The notes under the pieces were generated by a model, which was given only the letters and a program-made list of their open reading frames with translations, had not been told where the DNA came from and did not search any database. From positions 62,001 to 126,000 of the forward strand of contig CAZFTJ010000011.1 of assembly GCA_964521865.1 (NCBI GenBank): DNA of 64,000 bases, given 5' to 3'. The DNA comes from CAYSRJ01 sp964521865. Its GTDB lineage: Bacteria; Spirochaetota; B62-G9; DRHN01. A program made the translations under genes and the position numbers. Of this stretch, positions 35,106-44,029 are shown in pieces. Position 1 is the first letter of the stretch; the number at the start of each line of letters is the position of its first letter.

Positions 35106-35378
35106 AAGCCTCCAGTATCTTGATTTTTATTATGTCATCTCCTTATTATTAAAAATATCTCTTTGTGGTTTGAAGGACTATAATCCAATAATTTTACAAG
35201 CGGTTATCGCACTCTATCAAAAAGCTAATCACATATTATCTATACCTTTTACAAATAGTTTCGCTACATCAGCGCAAATCGCCTTCTTTTAAGGCCAGAG
35301 GGGCGTATCTTACCCTCTCCCCAAGAATGTTTAATCCTGGGAATAACCTCATAAAACCATTTTTACAAGGCTTCTCAT
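35106..35378. repeat. leader copy 2, part B
   Basis: About 273 bp closely matching 21491-21762. In both places the block lies immediately 3' of a leftward gene (117 bp after dctM here, 166 bp after the Mo-hydroxylase gene in copy 1). Confidence 0.85.
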
Positions 35379-35494
35379 CTCCTCCTTTTTCTTGTCTTTG
35401 ATCCATCCCATGGTGCTAATTTTGTGTATCTTGCTAACATCTACTAGCAAAGAGCACTGTCTAAGAGCTTTTTTTGCCCCCCCTTACCGGCTTC

Positions 35495-36778
35495 CTATTT
35501 AATCCCAGGATACATAATTTTCGGAAGTAACATGCTAATCTCCGGTATATAGGTAATAATGATCAATGCGATGAGGGCCAAAAAGAGCCATGGTAGAATA
35601 GCCTTTAAAACCTCAAAATAACTCTTTCCGAAAGCCCCGCTTGCGACAAAGATATTCAACCCGAAAGGTGGCGTAATGTTTCCCATGTCCGCATTCACGG
35701 TAGCTACAATGCCGAAATGGAGGGGACTGATCCCAACGCTGGTGATGGGGATAAGTAAAATAGGTACCACAATAAGAAGGTTAGAAAAGACATCGACGAA
35801 CATTCCGGCTGAAAGTAAGATCACATTGGAGAAGGCCAGGATCATCCAATGAGGAAGTTGCGCCTGGGCAATGGGAGCCACAAGCTGACTCGTAACCCCT
35901 TCCCTTGTTAAAAGCCAGGAGAAAAGGGAGGCAGCCGCTACCATAATAAGGACTCGTGCCGTCGTTATAGCTGAACTCAGAGCGATCTGCCAATAATCTT
36001 TGAGTTTCATTCTATAGACTATCAGACAAACAAAAGCAGCGTAAGTGGCAGCAACAGCCGCCGATTCAGTAGGAGTGAATATGCCACTGTAAATACCTCC
36101 AATTATTATAATGGGCATTCCCAAACCCCATAATGCTCCTTTTGCCGCTTTCAGAACGCCGTAAAAGCTTATCCGGGCAGCTAAAGGAATCTTCTTTATC
36201 CTTGCATGAAAATGACAATAGGTACTATAAATTATAATAAAGACGAGACTTGCCCCGATACCAGAAAGGAAGAGAGCCCCGACCGATACGCCTGTAATAG
36301 ACCCGTAGACAATCATTGCATTGCTTGGCGGAACGATCATGCCCATAAGGGCGGAGCAGGTGACAAGTCCAAGGGAAAAACCCTTTTCATACCCTGCTTT
36401 AATGAGTGCCGGGTACAATAGGCTGCCAACCGCAATGACCGTAGCCGCGCTTGATCCAGTAATCGCTCCAAAAAGCCCACAGGCAAGCACTGTACAAATC
36501 GCCAGACCTCCATGGATATGCCCAACGATGCTGTTTACAAAATTAATCAGCCTTTCTGAAAGGCCTCCCTCAGCCATGATATTGGCTGCGAAGATGAATA
36601 AAGGGATGGCCATAAGGGGAAAGCTATCAATGCCTGAGAACATCCTTTGTGGGAGAATCGATAGAGACAAATCTGTAAAAAACTTATAATAGACAAATGG
36701 TACTGTGGCCACAGAAACGAACATGGGAACAGACAATATCAGGAGGAAAAAGAGGGATAAAAAAATCAAAGCAATCAC
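35495..36778 (-). CDS. dctM: TRAP transporter large permease DctM (system 2)
   Basis: 427 aa, about 12 transmembrane segments. Characteristic sequences are IPLFIFAANIMAEGGLSERL, FGAITGSSAATVIAVGSLLYP, MIVPPSNAMIVYGSITGVSV, and GNITPPFGLNIFVASG. It forms the ion-coupled channel. The GTG start shares one base with the dctQ stop (TAGTG), so translation is coupled. It is only distantly similar to system 1, so the two systems are probably not a recent duplication. Confidence 0.94.
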   Translation of the reverse strand: MIALIFLSLFFLLILSVPMFVSVATVPFVYYKFFTDLSLSILPQRMFSGIDSFPLMAIPLFIFAANIMAEGGLSERLINFVNSIVGHIHGGLAICTVLACGLFGAITGSSAATVIAVGSLLYPALIKAGYEKGFSLGLVTCSALMGMIVPPSNAMIVYGSITGVSVGALFLSGIGASLVFIIIYSTYCHFHARIKKIPLAARISFYGVLKAAKGALWGLGMPIIIIGGIYSGIFTPTESAAVAATYAAFVCLIVYRMKLKDYWQIALSSAITTARVLIMVAAASLFSWLLTREGVTSQLVAPIAQAQLPHWMILAFSNVILLSAGMFVDVFSNLLIVVPILLIPITSVGISPLHFGIVATVNADMGNITPPFGLNIFVASGAFGKSYFEVLKAILPWLFLALIALIIITYIPEISMLLPKIMYPGIK

Positions 36779-37305
36779 TAATCGTCTCCAATTTTATTTT
36801 TATCTTTCGGGGAAGGTAACTCCTTTTCCTTAACCATCAATTGGTGAATAAATTTTTGCACCCAACGGATACCCATCATCAGAGCACCCGCCGGGAAAGC
36901 AAGATACATGATCCACATAGGCGCTTCCATGGCTGCTGTTATCTCACCTGTATCTTTCACATTCATGGTGTGCTCCCAACTGAAGTAAAAGAGGATGCCA
37001 CAAAAGGAGATGGCGATCAGCGGGACAAAGTTTTTAAGGATATTTTTCGGTTTTGGAGGCAAAAAACTTGGAAGTATATCCACAGCTATATGCCCAGTCC
37101 TCTTGACCACCTTACTCCCACCTATAAGCACCATCCAAATAATGCTATACCGTACCAGTTCCTCAGTCCAATACAAAGGATGGTGAAAAATGTAACGCAT
37201 CACTATATTGACAAAGAGGATTGAGGTACAACTGATCATGACTGTTCCGAGGAATAAACTTTCAAAAGTGCTCATGATTCTGTCCATTATCCTTAAGACA
37301 TTCAC
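36778..37305 (-). CDS. dctQ: TRAP transporter small permease DctQ (system 2)
   Basis: 175 aa from the GTG at 37305, which has AAGGGG seven bases upstream. The frame is open to a TTG at 37362 inside dctP, but its AAGGAG is only one base away. Four transmembrane helices; YIFHHPLYWTEELVRYSIIW and VVKRTGHIAVDIL are family-typical. Partner of DctM. Confidence 0.88.
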   Translation of the reverse strand: MNVLRIMDRIMSTFESLFLGTVMISCTSILFVNIVMRYIFHHPLYWTEELVRYSIIWMVLIGGSKVVKRTGHIAVDILPSFLPPKPKNILKNFVPLIAISFCGILFYFSWEHTMNVKDTGEITAAMEAPMWIMYLAFPAGALMMGIRWVQKFIHQLMVKEKELPSPKDKNKIGDD

Positions 37306-37342
37306 TTCTAAACCCCTTAACAAATCATTTAATATTTTGTCT

Positions 37343-38404
37343 TCATTTCTGAAGACCTTCAATCTCCTTTTTCACTAGATTCAATGTATTTTTTCCATCT
37401 TCTCCGTATTTATCGACAAACCACTGATAGACTGGTTTTGATACCTCCTCAAAGGCATTCCTTTGTTCGGGCGACAGATTGATAATCTCCATTCCCGCTT
37501 TTTTAAATATCTCGAGGTACCCTTCCTCATTTTCAGCAACAAGCCTCCGCTCGTACTGCCCTGCCGCTTTTGCTGCACTGATTAGAATCTTTTGAATATC
37601 TTCAGGAAGGTTCTCAAGAAACTTTTTGTTGAACATGAAGATATATGAAAGATAGGCATGGTTACTCATAGTAAGATACTTTTGGACTTCATAGAATTTC
37701 ATAGTGTAAATTGTCACGATAGGGTTCTCTTCTCCGTCCACCACCCCCTGCTGGAGAGCATTGTAAAGTTCGTGGAAATCGATTGGTACCGGACTAGCAC
37801 CAAAAGCCAGGAACTGTTCCTTTATTACGGGAGTGGGCATGATGCGTATTTTCTTGCCTTTGTAGTCAGAAGGTTTATTAATAGGAAAATCACCAGTGAA
37901 TTGTTTAAACCCGCTTTCCCAAAAAGCGGCTCCATAGATGTTCTTCTGCAATAATGGCTCTAAAATCTTTTTTCCCGCCTCTCCATCGATAACCTTGTAA
38001 CAAATTTCCCGCGATGGAAAGAGAAAGGGAAGGTCTAGTATCTGAACCATCGGAACTATCGTTGACACTTTTGCACTCGGGATGATCCCCACCTCTAGGG
38101 CACCTGTCTGAAGCATCTCCACCATTTCCTTCCCTGTACCTAGCAGTTGTGAGGGGTAGATCTCTACTTTCACCCGACCTTTTGTCTGCGTCTCAACCAT
38201 CTCTTTCCACTTCAGGGCCGCCTCATGGTGCGGACTTTTTTCGGGTTGGTCGTGACCAACCCTTATTTTGATAGTTTTTACTGCAAATCCCTCCTCCTCT
38301 TTGCCTTTCGTGGCTTCATTTCCTCCGGCGAAAGCCAATGAACCTAGCACAAAAATCAATCCAGTAACGAGCAACATAATAAAAAGTTTTCGAAGTATTC
38401 TCAT
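37343..38404 (-). CDS. dctP: TRAP transporter solute-binding protein DctP (system 2)
   Basis: 353 aa from the ATG at 38404, eight bases after AGGAGG; the GTG three codons earlier overlaps that site. Signal peptide MRILRKLFIMLLVTGLIFVL up to SLAFAGG. Family motifs are HDQPEKSPHHEAALKWKEMV, PSQLLGTGKEMVEMLQTGAL, and the Arg of YKGKKIRIMPTP, with FHELYNALQQGVVDGEENP. Periplasmic receptor for a carboxylate-type solute. It lies next to the DAO/EtfAB genes, which hints at an amino acid or ureido acid substrate (inference). Confidence 0.95.
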   Translation of the reverse strand: MRILRKLFIMLLVTGLIFVLGSLAFAGGNEATKGKEEEGFAVKTIKIRVGHDQPEKSPHHEAALKWKEMVETQTKGRVKVEIYPSQLLGTGKEMVEMLQTGALEVGIIPSAKVSTIVPMVQILDLPFLFPSREICYKVIDGEAGKKILEPLLQKNIYGAAFWESGFKQFTGDFPINKPSDYKGKKIRIMPTPVIKEQFLAFGASPVPIDFHELYNALQQGVVDGEENPIVTIYTMKFYEVQKYLTMSNHAYLSYIFMFNKKFLENLPEDIQKILISAAKAAGQYERRLVAENEEGYLEIFKKAGMEIINLSPEQRNAFEEVSKPVYQWFVDKYGEDGKNTLNLVKKEIEGLQK

Positions 38405-38930
38405 AAGAATCACCTCCTATAGAAATTTAATAAGATAAAGAATTTACTTGGTGTTTCCGGACAGAACCAAGCGGTTATCTGCCCGTAACTTATCATGAAC
38501 CGGATGGTTGTGATGGAAACGGGGCACACAGAGCATTAGAGTTCGGTTACTGATCCATTCAGTTAGCCATCGAACTGCAGTCTGACTCCCATAACTCACG
38601 TTTCACCCCTCCTACGAGCCCTGAAGATCTGATCCAAGTCGATTCCTCAACATCATAGTTTCGTTGCTTAAACAGAGTGCACGTCCTATCCCTTTCCCAA
38701 ACTTAAATTAGCGCAATATGGTTTTTCACTAATTTTTTACACAATGTATACATTGTAATGATTTTCTATTTTAAAACAGAATTTAAAATTTCGTCAAGAT
38801 ATTTTACGTATTTCGTTATAATATATACATTTTCTTACATAAAATATATAATTTTGTTTTTCGCTCCTATTACTGTAATCTGTATCGTATAAGATCATGT
38901 CTTTCCCTGCTGCATTGTGAATCATATGGT
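38405..38930. other. regulatory gap upstream of TRAP system 2
   Basis: About 525 bp with no gene. The right 200 bp are very AT-rich and carry a perfect 16-bp palindrome (38741-38756) and the element TTTCTTACATAAAATATA (38831). The left part, 38460-38700, has balanced composition but many stops in all frames. Confidence 0.55.
38741..38756. promoter_or_regulatory. palindromic operator candidate, GntR-like
   Basis: ACAATGTATACATTGT, perfectly symmetric, about 340 bp upstream of dctP of system 2. The TGTATACA core is the style bound by FadR/GntR-type regulators of carboxylate and amino acid catabolism. No such regulator gene is in the window. Confidence 0.5.
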
Positions 38931-40127
38931 TCAATCCTGATCTTTGGTCGTTTCATTGTACTGTTCAGATTGCTTTTCAAAGCGATCAAAACCGAGATAT
39001 TCGATTAAAAGTGATTTCTCACCTGTAGCTATATACTTGGCTAAGTCCCGACCAACCGTCGGGCCTTCTATCACACCATTCCCACCGCAGCCAATCGCAA
39101 GAATGTATCCATCGATTGGTGAGTCACCTAGAATCGGCATAAAATCAGGTGGCTCTGCGCGATAGCCAAGCCATGAAAACGCTACACCACAATCGAGTAA
39201 TCCAGGTGCATGCTGCTCCATCTCCCCGAATAAGAACTCCAAGAAATATTCGTCAGTTCCACCTTTTGCAGGCAGGTTATCCGGGTTCCAGATACCAGCA
39301 TGCATCGGATCATTCAGATCCATTGTGAGATGTGCTTTACAAATGAAGATGTTATCGCCTTCCGGTCTGGCGTAGAACCGTGGATACTTAAGAACGGGAA
39401 ACTTATAATCAAGTTTCTTTTTCGGAGGTACCAGGAAGAAGGCCTCCGCCTTAGTATGCCAGATAGGTAATTCTAAGCCGACCATCCGTCCAGTGAAACG
39501 AGTCCATGGACCTGAAGCATCAACAACCACGTCGAGGTCAAAACTACCACTTTTGGTCTCAACTCCGGTCACCCGGTTGCCAGTCATGTTGATCTTTTCA
39601 ACTTTGGTAGATGTCAAGACCTTGACTCCGTTTGCACGCATCTTCCTGACAAATGTATTTGAAGCCATTGTCGCATCAAAGTAACCATCGTCTTTTGTCC
39701 AGCCAGCACCGATAACCCCCTCCAGGCTAAGATCTGGTAGTATTTTGCGAATTACGTCATGATCTGTAAGATACTCTGCTTGGTATCCTGCAGCGGTTGC
39801 CAGAGAAATACCAGTTTTAATGAAATCTTCGACCTTTTCATCCATGGCTACCACAAGTGTTCCGGTATTATCGAAACCGGCGGAACCCTTTTCTTCTTTC
39901 TCTAAATTTGTGTAGGTTTGGAAACCGTATAAGCGCATCTCCCAATACTTGTGGCTCAACGAATCATCAAACAAACAGACTGTCCCGGCTGATTTGGCTG
40001 TTGTCCCTGATCCGATTTGATCTTTCTCAAAGAGGGTGACTTCGATGTTGTCGTACAGGCTTAGATTGTAACCGAGCGCTGTTCCTACAATTCCACCCCC
40101 AATAATTCCTATTCGCTTCTTTGCCAT
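38931..40127 (-). CDS. FAD-dependent DAO-family oxidoreductase (sarcosine/dimethylglycine dehydrogenase-like)
   Basis: 398 aa. The N-terminal FAD motif is RIGIIGGGIVGTALGYNLS, SGTTAKSAGTVCLF follows, and the C-terminal FAD-contact motif is PIDGYILAIGCGGNGVIEGP. DAO-fold enzymes oxidise C-N bonds of N-substituted or D-amino acids. No signal peptide. Encoded immediately downstream of EtfA and EtfB, which are the natural electron acceptors of dehydrogenases of this type such as sarcosine dehydrogenase. The substrate could be an N-alkyl or carbamoyl-derived glycine, consistent with the carbamoyltransferase in the same gene set. Assignment beyond family is inference. Confidence 0.85.
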   Translation of the reverse strand: MAKKRIGIIGGGIVGTALGYNLSLYDNIEVTLFEKDQIGSGTTAKSAGTVCLFDDSLSHKYWEMRLYGFQTYTNLEKEEKGSAGFDNTGTLVVAMDEKVEDFIKTGISLATAAGYQAEYLTDHDVIRKILPDLSLEGVIGAGWTKDDGYFDATMASNTFVRKMRANGVKVLTSTKVEKINMTGNRVTGVETKSGSFDLDVVVDASGPWTRFTGRMVGLELPIWHTKAEAFFLVPPKKKLDYKFPVLKYPRFYARPEGDNIFICKAHLTMDLNDPMHAGIWNPDNLPAKGGTDEYFLEFLFGEMEQHAPGLLDCGVAFSWLGYRAEPPDFMPILGDSPIDGYILAIGCGGNGVIEGPTVGRDLAKYIATGEKSLLIEYLGFDRFEKQSEQYNETTKDQD

Positions 40128-40361
40128 TGCTTTGCCTTCCTACTTTTTCATTTTATTTTGATCAAAATGTTCCTTATCTAAAGAATCTCTTTTCCATCTG
40201 CGTTATCCTATCGTTATTGGTTGAAGATAAACTCTGTTTAAAAAAGAAAGTAATTGTCTATCTTTGTTAGAAACCTCTCGATAAGACAACCCTAGGTTGG
40301 ATAAATAGCCAGTACAAAAAAACTCCTTTCCTCCTTATGGTGTTTCAACATCAGTTGTTCC

Positions 40362-41546
40362 TCAACAATTCAATTGTTTTATGAGCTCAGGCACTACCTG
40401 AAAAAGATCGCCTATAATCCCATAATGTGCAACCTCAAAAATTGGAGCATCTGGATCATTATTAATGGCAATAATTATATCCGAAGATTTCATTCCAGCA
40501 AGATGCTGAATGGCACCAGAGATTCCACAAGCTATATACACAATTGGATTTACCGTTTTCCCAGTCTGACCGACCTGATGAGAATAAGGGATCCAGCCGG
40601 CATCAACAGCCGCCCTGGATGCACCAACTGCTCCGCCAACAGCCTGAGCTAGCTCTTTGATAAGAGCAAAGTTCTTAGGATCTTTTAACCCCCTGCCTCC
40701 TGAGACAATAAAATCTGCCTCTACAAGATTTACTGTCTCTGTCTGTTCTTCAACAAACTCCAGCACCTCTATTTTTGGGTTATGAACAGCAATATGTCTA
40801 AGATCTAAAATTTTACCCTGATGCCCATCTTTTATCTTTTTTGCTTCCTTCATTACTTTATGTCTGACTGTGGCCATCTGAGGCCTTTGATTCCTACAGA
40901 GAATGGTGGCCATAATGTTTCCGCCAAAAGCAGGTCTTGTTTGTCTGAGAAGCTTTTTTTCGTAATCAATCGTAAGCTCGGTACAGTCAGCGGTTAAACC
41001 AGTAAGAATCTTGGCTGCTACCCTGGGAAGAAGTGATCGACCAATTATCGTCCCCCCTCCAAGAAAAATCTCCGGTTTCCTGTCCATCAGTATCTCTGCC
41101 ACAAGATCAGCCTGGATATCCTCGTTAAAATCCCCAATTCTGGGGGAATCGATCAGCCATACCTCATCGACCCCGTAAGATATGAGCTCTTCTGCAAGGG
41201 ACTTTACTCCATTACCGATAAGTATTGTGCTTATTTTTTTATTCAATGTCTTATTAAGTCTCTTGGACGCTCCGATAATCTCCAATACAACAGAAGATAA
41301 TTTGCCGTTTCGATGTTCAGCATAGAGGCAGATCCCGGAGAATGCAGAAATATCCTGGTCCCTGAATGATCTTCTATAAATCTCAATGGCCTCAAACTTA
41401 CAGACTTCTACGCATGCTCCACAAATCGTGCATTTTTCATCTATTACAGCCTTTTTATCGATTATATGTATTGCATCATATGGACATACCTTAACGCAAA
41501 GATTGCAACCCACACATTTATCAAGAACTACTTTTATTGTTTCCAT
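40362..41546 (-). CDS. etfA: electron transfer flavoprotein alpha subunit with N-terminal ferredoxin domain
   Basis: 394 aa. Residues 1-60 carry two [4Fe-4S] motifs (CVGCNLCVKVC and CTICGACVEVC). The ETF alpha N-domain follows, and the C-terminal FAD domain has GGRGLKDPKNF, GASRAAVDAGWIPYSHQVGQ, GKTVNPIVYIACGISGAIQH and AINNDPDAPIF. The ferredoxin extension is seen in EtfA of anaerobes that couple to ferredoxin. It starts inside the 3' end of etfB (26-bp overlap, AGGAAAA upstream). Confidence 0.93.
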   Translation of the reverse strand: METIKVVLDKCVGCNLCVKVCPYDAIHIIDKKAVIDEKCTICGACVEVCKFEAIEIYRRSFRDQDISAFSGICLYAEHRNGKLSSVVLEIIGASKRLNKTLNKKISTILIGNGVKSLAEELISYGVDEVWLIDSPRIGDFNEDIQADLVAEILMDRKPEIFLGGGTIIGRSLLPRVAAKILTGLTADCTELTIDYEKKLLRQTRPAFGGNIMATILCRNQRPQMATVRHKVMKEAKKIKDGHQGKILDLRHIAVHNPKIEVLEFVEEQTETVNLVEADFIVSGGRGLKDPKNFALIKELAQAVGGAVGASRAAVDAGWIPYSHQVGQTGKTVNPIVYIACGISGAIQHLAGMKSSDIIIAINNDPDAPIFEVAHYGIIGDLFQVVPELIKQLNC

Positions 41547-42360
41547 TTCTTTTGTTTTTCCTATTTTTACTAACTTGAATTCCAGCCTGTTTTAACTCTT
41601 TGAGGAGTGAAACAACTGCCTCTCTGCCCTCTCCCTCAAAGATTTTCCCCCTAGGAGTTTTGGGAGGAGTAAAGATTTTTATTACCTGTGTAGGTGAACC
41701 GGTCAGACCTATTCGATCTAAATTTATTTCTAGTTTGTCCTTGTTCCAGATTACTATCTGCTTTTTCATTGCCAGCATTTTACTTTTCAGTGAAGGTAGT
41801 CGCGGTTCATTGATCTCCTTTACTACGGTCAACAACACCGGCAGTTTTGTTTTCAGGCGAACATAACCATCTTCAAGTAGCCTTTCCACTATTATCGTAC
41901 CACCCTCACTAATCTGTTCAATCTTCTTGATATTTGTAATATGCGGTATATCCAGGTTCTCTGCAACGCCTGGTCCAACCTGTCCGGTATCACCATCGAT
42001 AGCCTGTCGGCCCATTAGAATGATATCCGCACCTCCAAGTTTTTTGATACCTGCAGCCAGAGTATAAGCTGTGGACAGAGTATCAGCACCCGCAAAGGCA
42101 CGATCTGACAGTAAATAGGCATCGTCTATTCCAAGACTTATCGCTTCCTTCAAAGAGTCTTCAACCTGCGGAGGTCCCATTGAAAGGGCGATGGCTTTGC
42201 CTCCATATTTCTCTTTAAGCCTGATCCCCTCCTCTATCGCATATACATCAAAGGGATTAATTATCGATTCAACTCCCTCACGAATTAAAGTATTTGTCTC
42301 AGGATTTATTCTGACATTGGTTGTATTGGGAACCTGTTTGATACATACAACTATCTTCAA
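41521..42360 (-). CDS. etfB: electron transfer flavoprotein beta subunit
   Basis: 279 aa from a TTG at 42360 behind AAGGA. ETF beta features: VVCIKQVPNTTNV at the N-terminus, the INPFDVYAIEEGIRLKEKY segment, and the nucleotide-binding ADIILMGRQAIDGDTGQVGP. It partners EtfA. Bifurcating EtfB proteins bind a second FAD; whether this one does cannot be decided by eye. The last about 20 residues (KNRKNKRNGNNKSSS) are polar and overlap etfA. Confidence 0.93.
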   Translation of the reverse strand: MKIVVCIKQVPNTTNVRINPETNTLIREGVESIINPFDVYAIEEGIRLKEKYGGKAIALSMGPPQVEDSLKEAISLGIDDAYLLSDRAFAGADTLSTAYTLAAGIKKLGGADIILMGRQAIDGDTGQVGPGVAENLDIPHITNIKKIEQISEGGTIIVERLLEDGYVRLKTKLPVLLTVVKEINEPRLPSLKSKMLAMKKQIVIWNKDKLEINLDRIGLTGSPTQVIKIFTPPKTPRGKIFEGEGREAVVSLLKELKQAGIQVSKNRKNKRNGNNKSSS

Positions 42361-42470
42361 AACTTATTCCTTAAACTTTTAATGAATTACAGTTACATTT
42401 TCCATTTTTTATAGTGGATTTATGTACTAGAAACTTTCCAAGACGAATATAGAGCATAATAATTTCATTA

Positions 42471-42974
42471 CTATTTTTTTAGAAAAACAACTTTCTCTAG
42501 ACTATTCCGTTTTCCCTCTCGCAATAGCTCAGCCCCGTAACCAAAGGCAATTACTGCCATCAGCTCATACTTTTTTGGTGCATTACACAATTCCTCCACT
42601 TTTATCCTGTTTTTAAGTATTTCTCCGATCCAAACTCCTCCCAATCCCAAACTATGAATAGCCAGTAGGATATTTTGTAAACAAGCACCCATTGTCTGAG
42701 CATCCTTAATGACATCATAAGTCACATTATGATTGACAAAAACGGGAACTATAACTGGTGCATTTTCTAAAACTCTAGTATATTTTGTAAGTTGAGCTAT
42801 ATCAGATTTTAATTTCTTATTTTTAATAATTGCAAATCGCCATGGCTGGTTGTTCATACCGGACGGAGCCCATATTCCAGCAGTCAGAATTTTCTCAATC
42901 AAATCATCTGGAACATCCCGATCTTGAAATTTTCTAACACTTCGACGTGTCCGTATCGTCTCCAACACCTCCAT
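42471..42974 (-). CDS. nitroreductase-family FMN oxidoreductase
   Basis: 167 aa, AGGAG before the ATG. It has the FMN-binding RTRRSVRKF and APSGMNNQPWRFAII, plus GLGGVWIG near the C-terminus. The family uses NAD(P)H and FMN to reduce nitro groups, quinones, enones or other small acceptors. It lies between etfB and the carbamate kinase gene in the same direction; a role in the pathway or in redox balancing is open. Confidence 0.88.
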   Translation of the reverse strand: MEVLETIRTRRSVRKFQDRDVPDDLIEKILTAGIWAPSGMNNQPWRFAIIKNKKLKSDIAQLTKYTRVLENAPVIVPVFVNHNVTYDVIKDAQTMGACLQNILLAIHSLGLGGVWIGEILKNRIKVEELCNAPKKYELMAVIAFGYGAELLREGKRNSLEKVVFLKK

Positions 42975-43050
42975 TTGCCCAACTCCTGATCAAATTTTAT
43001 TTACTGCATATTTCAAAAATATGATTTCCTAGACATAATCTTTAATTGTT

Positions 43051-43986
43051 TTAATTTTTTACTATTCTTGTTCCCGTCTTTCCCTCAAGGGCACTTATCA
43101 TTTTTTCCGGTAGACTAACAATCACCTCATTACCTGTATTTTCGATAAACTCAATAGCGGCCAGTATTTTTGGACCCATACTTCCAGGCGGAAATTCACC
43201 CTTGTCATAATATTTTTTTGCCTCGTCAATGGTTATCCGGTCCAAGAATCTTTCACCCGGCTTATTGAAATTAATGGCAACTTTCTCCACAGCAGTGGTA
43301 ATAATAACAAGATCAGCCTCAATCCTCCTTGCGAGAAGACTGGTTGCAGAATCTTTATCAATAACCCCTTCCACACCCTGCAGTTTGCCATCTTTTTTCA
43401 TAACCGGTATACCTCCCCCGCCACAGCAGATGACGACGCCTGCATAATTGATCATCTTAATAATAGTCGTTTTTTCTATGATTTCTCTTGGTTGAGGAGA
43501 TGGTACCACACGACGATATCCCCTGCCAGCATCTTCAACAAACTTATATGCGCTCTGATTTATCATACTCTCAATTTTTTCCTTTGGGAAAAAAGGACCA
43601 ATGGGTTTAGTGGGATTTTGAAATGCCGGATCATTCTTGTCCACAAGACACTGTGTTATAATTGTACAGGCAGTTTTATCAATCCTCCTTTTTATAAAAA
43701 CATTGTTAATTTCTCTCTGAAGAATATAACCAATTCCACCTTGACTGTGCGATCCACAAACATCAAGGGGTAAAGGATATACGATATCCCTTGCTGCTTC
43801 AACCCTTCTCAAAATGTTTCCTATTTGAGGCCCGTTCCCGTGCGTTACCACTACCCTGTACCCCGCTTCAACGAGATCCACAATATATTCTGCTGTTATA
43901 TGACAATTGTTTATCTGGTCGTGAATATTCCCTATCTGTCCCTGACGGGAAATCGCATTCCCTCCCAATGCAACAACTATTGTCAT
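43051..43986 (-). CDS. arcC: carbamate kinase
   Basis: 311 aa, AAGAGG before the ATG. Typical motifs are VVALGGNAI at the N-terminus, VVTHGNGPQIGN, PLDVCGSHSQGGIGYILQ, and CCGGGGIPV. It catalyses carbamoyl phosphate + ADP to carbamate + ATP, the substrate-level phosphorylation step of arginine, agmatine, allantoin and urate fermentations. The adjacent upstream carbamoyltransferase (43 bp away) would provide carbamoyl phosphate. No arginine deiminase gene is present. Confidence 0.96.
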   Translation of the reverse strand: MTIVVALGGNAISRQGQIGNIHDQINNCHITAEYIVDLVEAGYRVVVTHGNGPQIGNILRRVEAARDIVYPLPLDVCGSHSQGGIGYILQREINNVFIKRRIDKTACTIITQCLVDKNDPAFQNPTKPIGPFFPKEKIESMINQSAYKFVEDAGRGYRRVVPSPQPREIIEKTTIIKMINYAGVVICCGGGGIPVMKKDGKLQGVEGVIDKDSATSLLARRIEADLVIITTAVEKVAINFNKPGERFLDRITIDEAKKYYDKGEFPPGSMGPKILAAIEFIENTGNEVIVSLPEKMISALEGKTGTRIVKN

Positions 43987-44029
43987 TTTAATGCCTCTTA
44001 TTTTTGGTTACATATTGGCTTTTATTACC

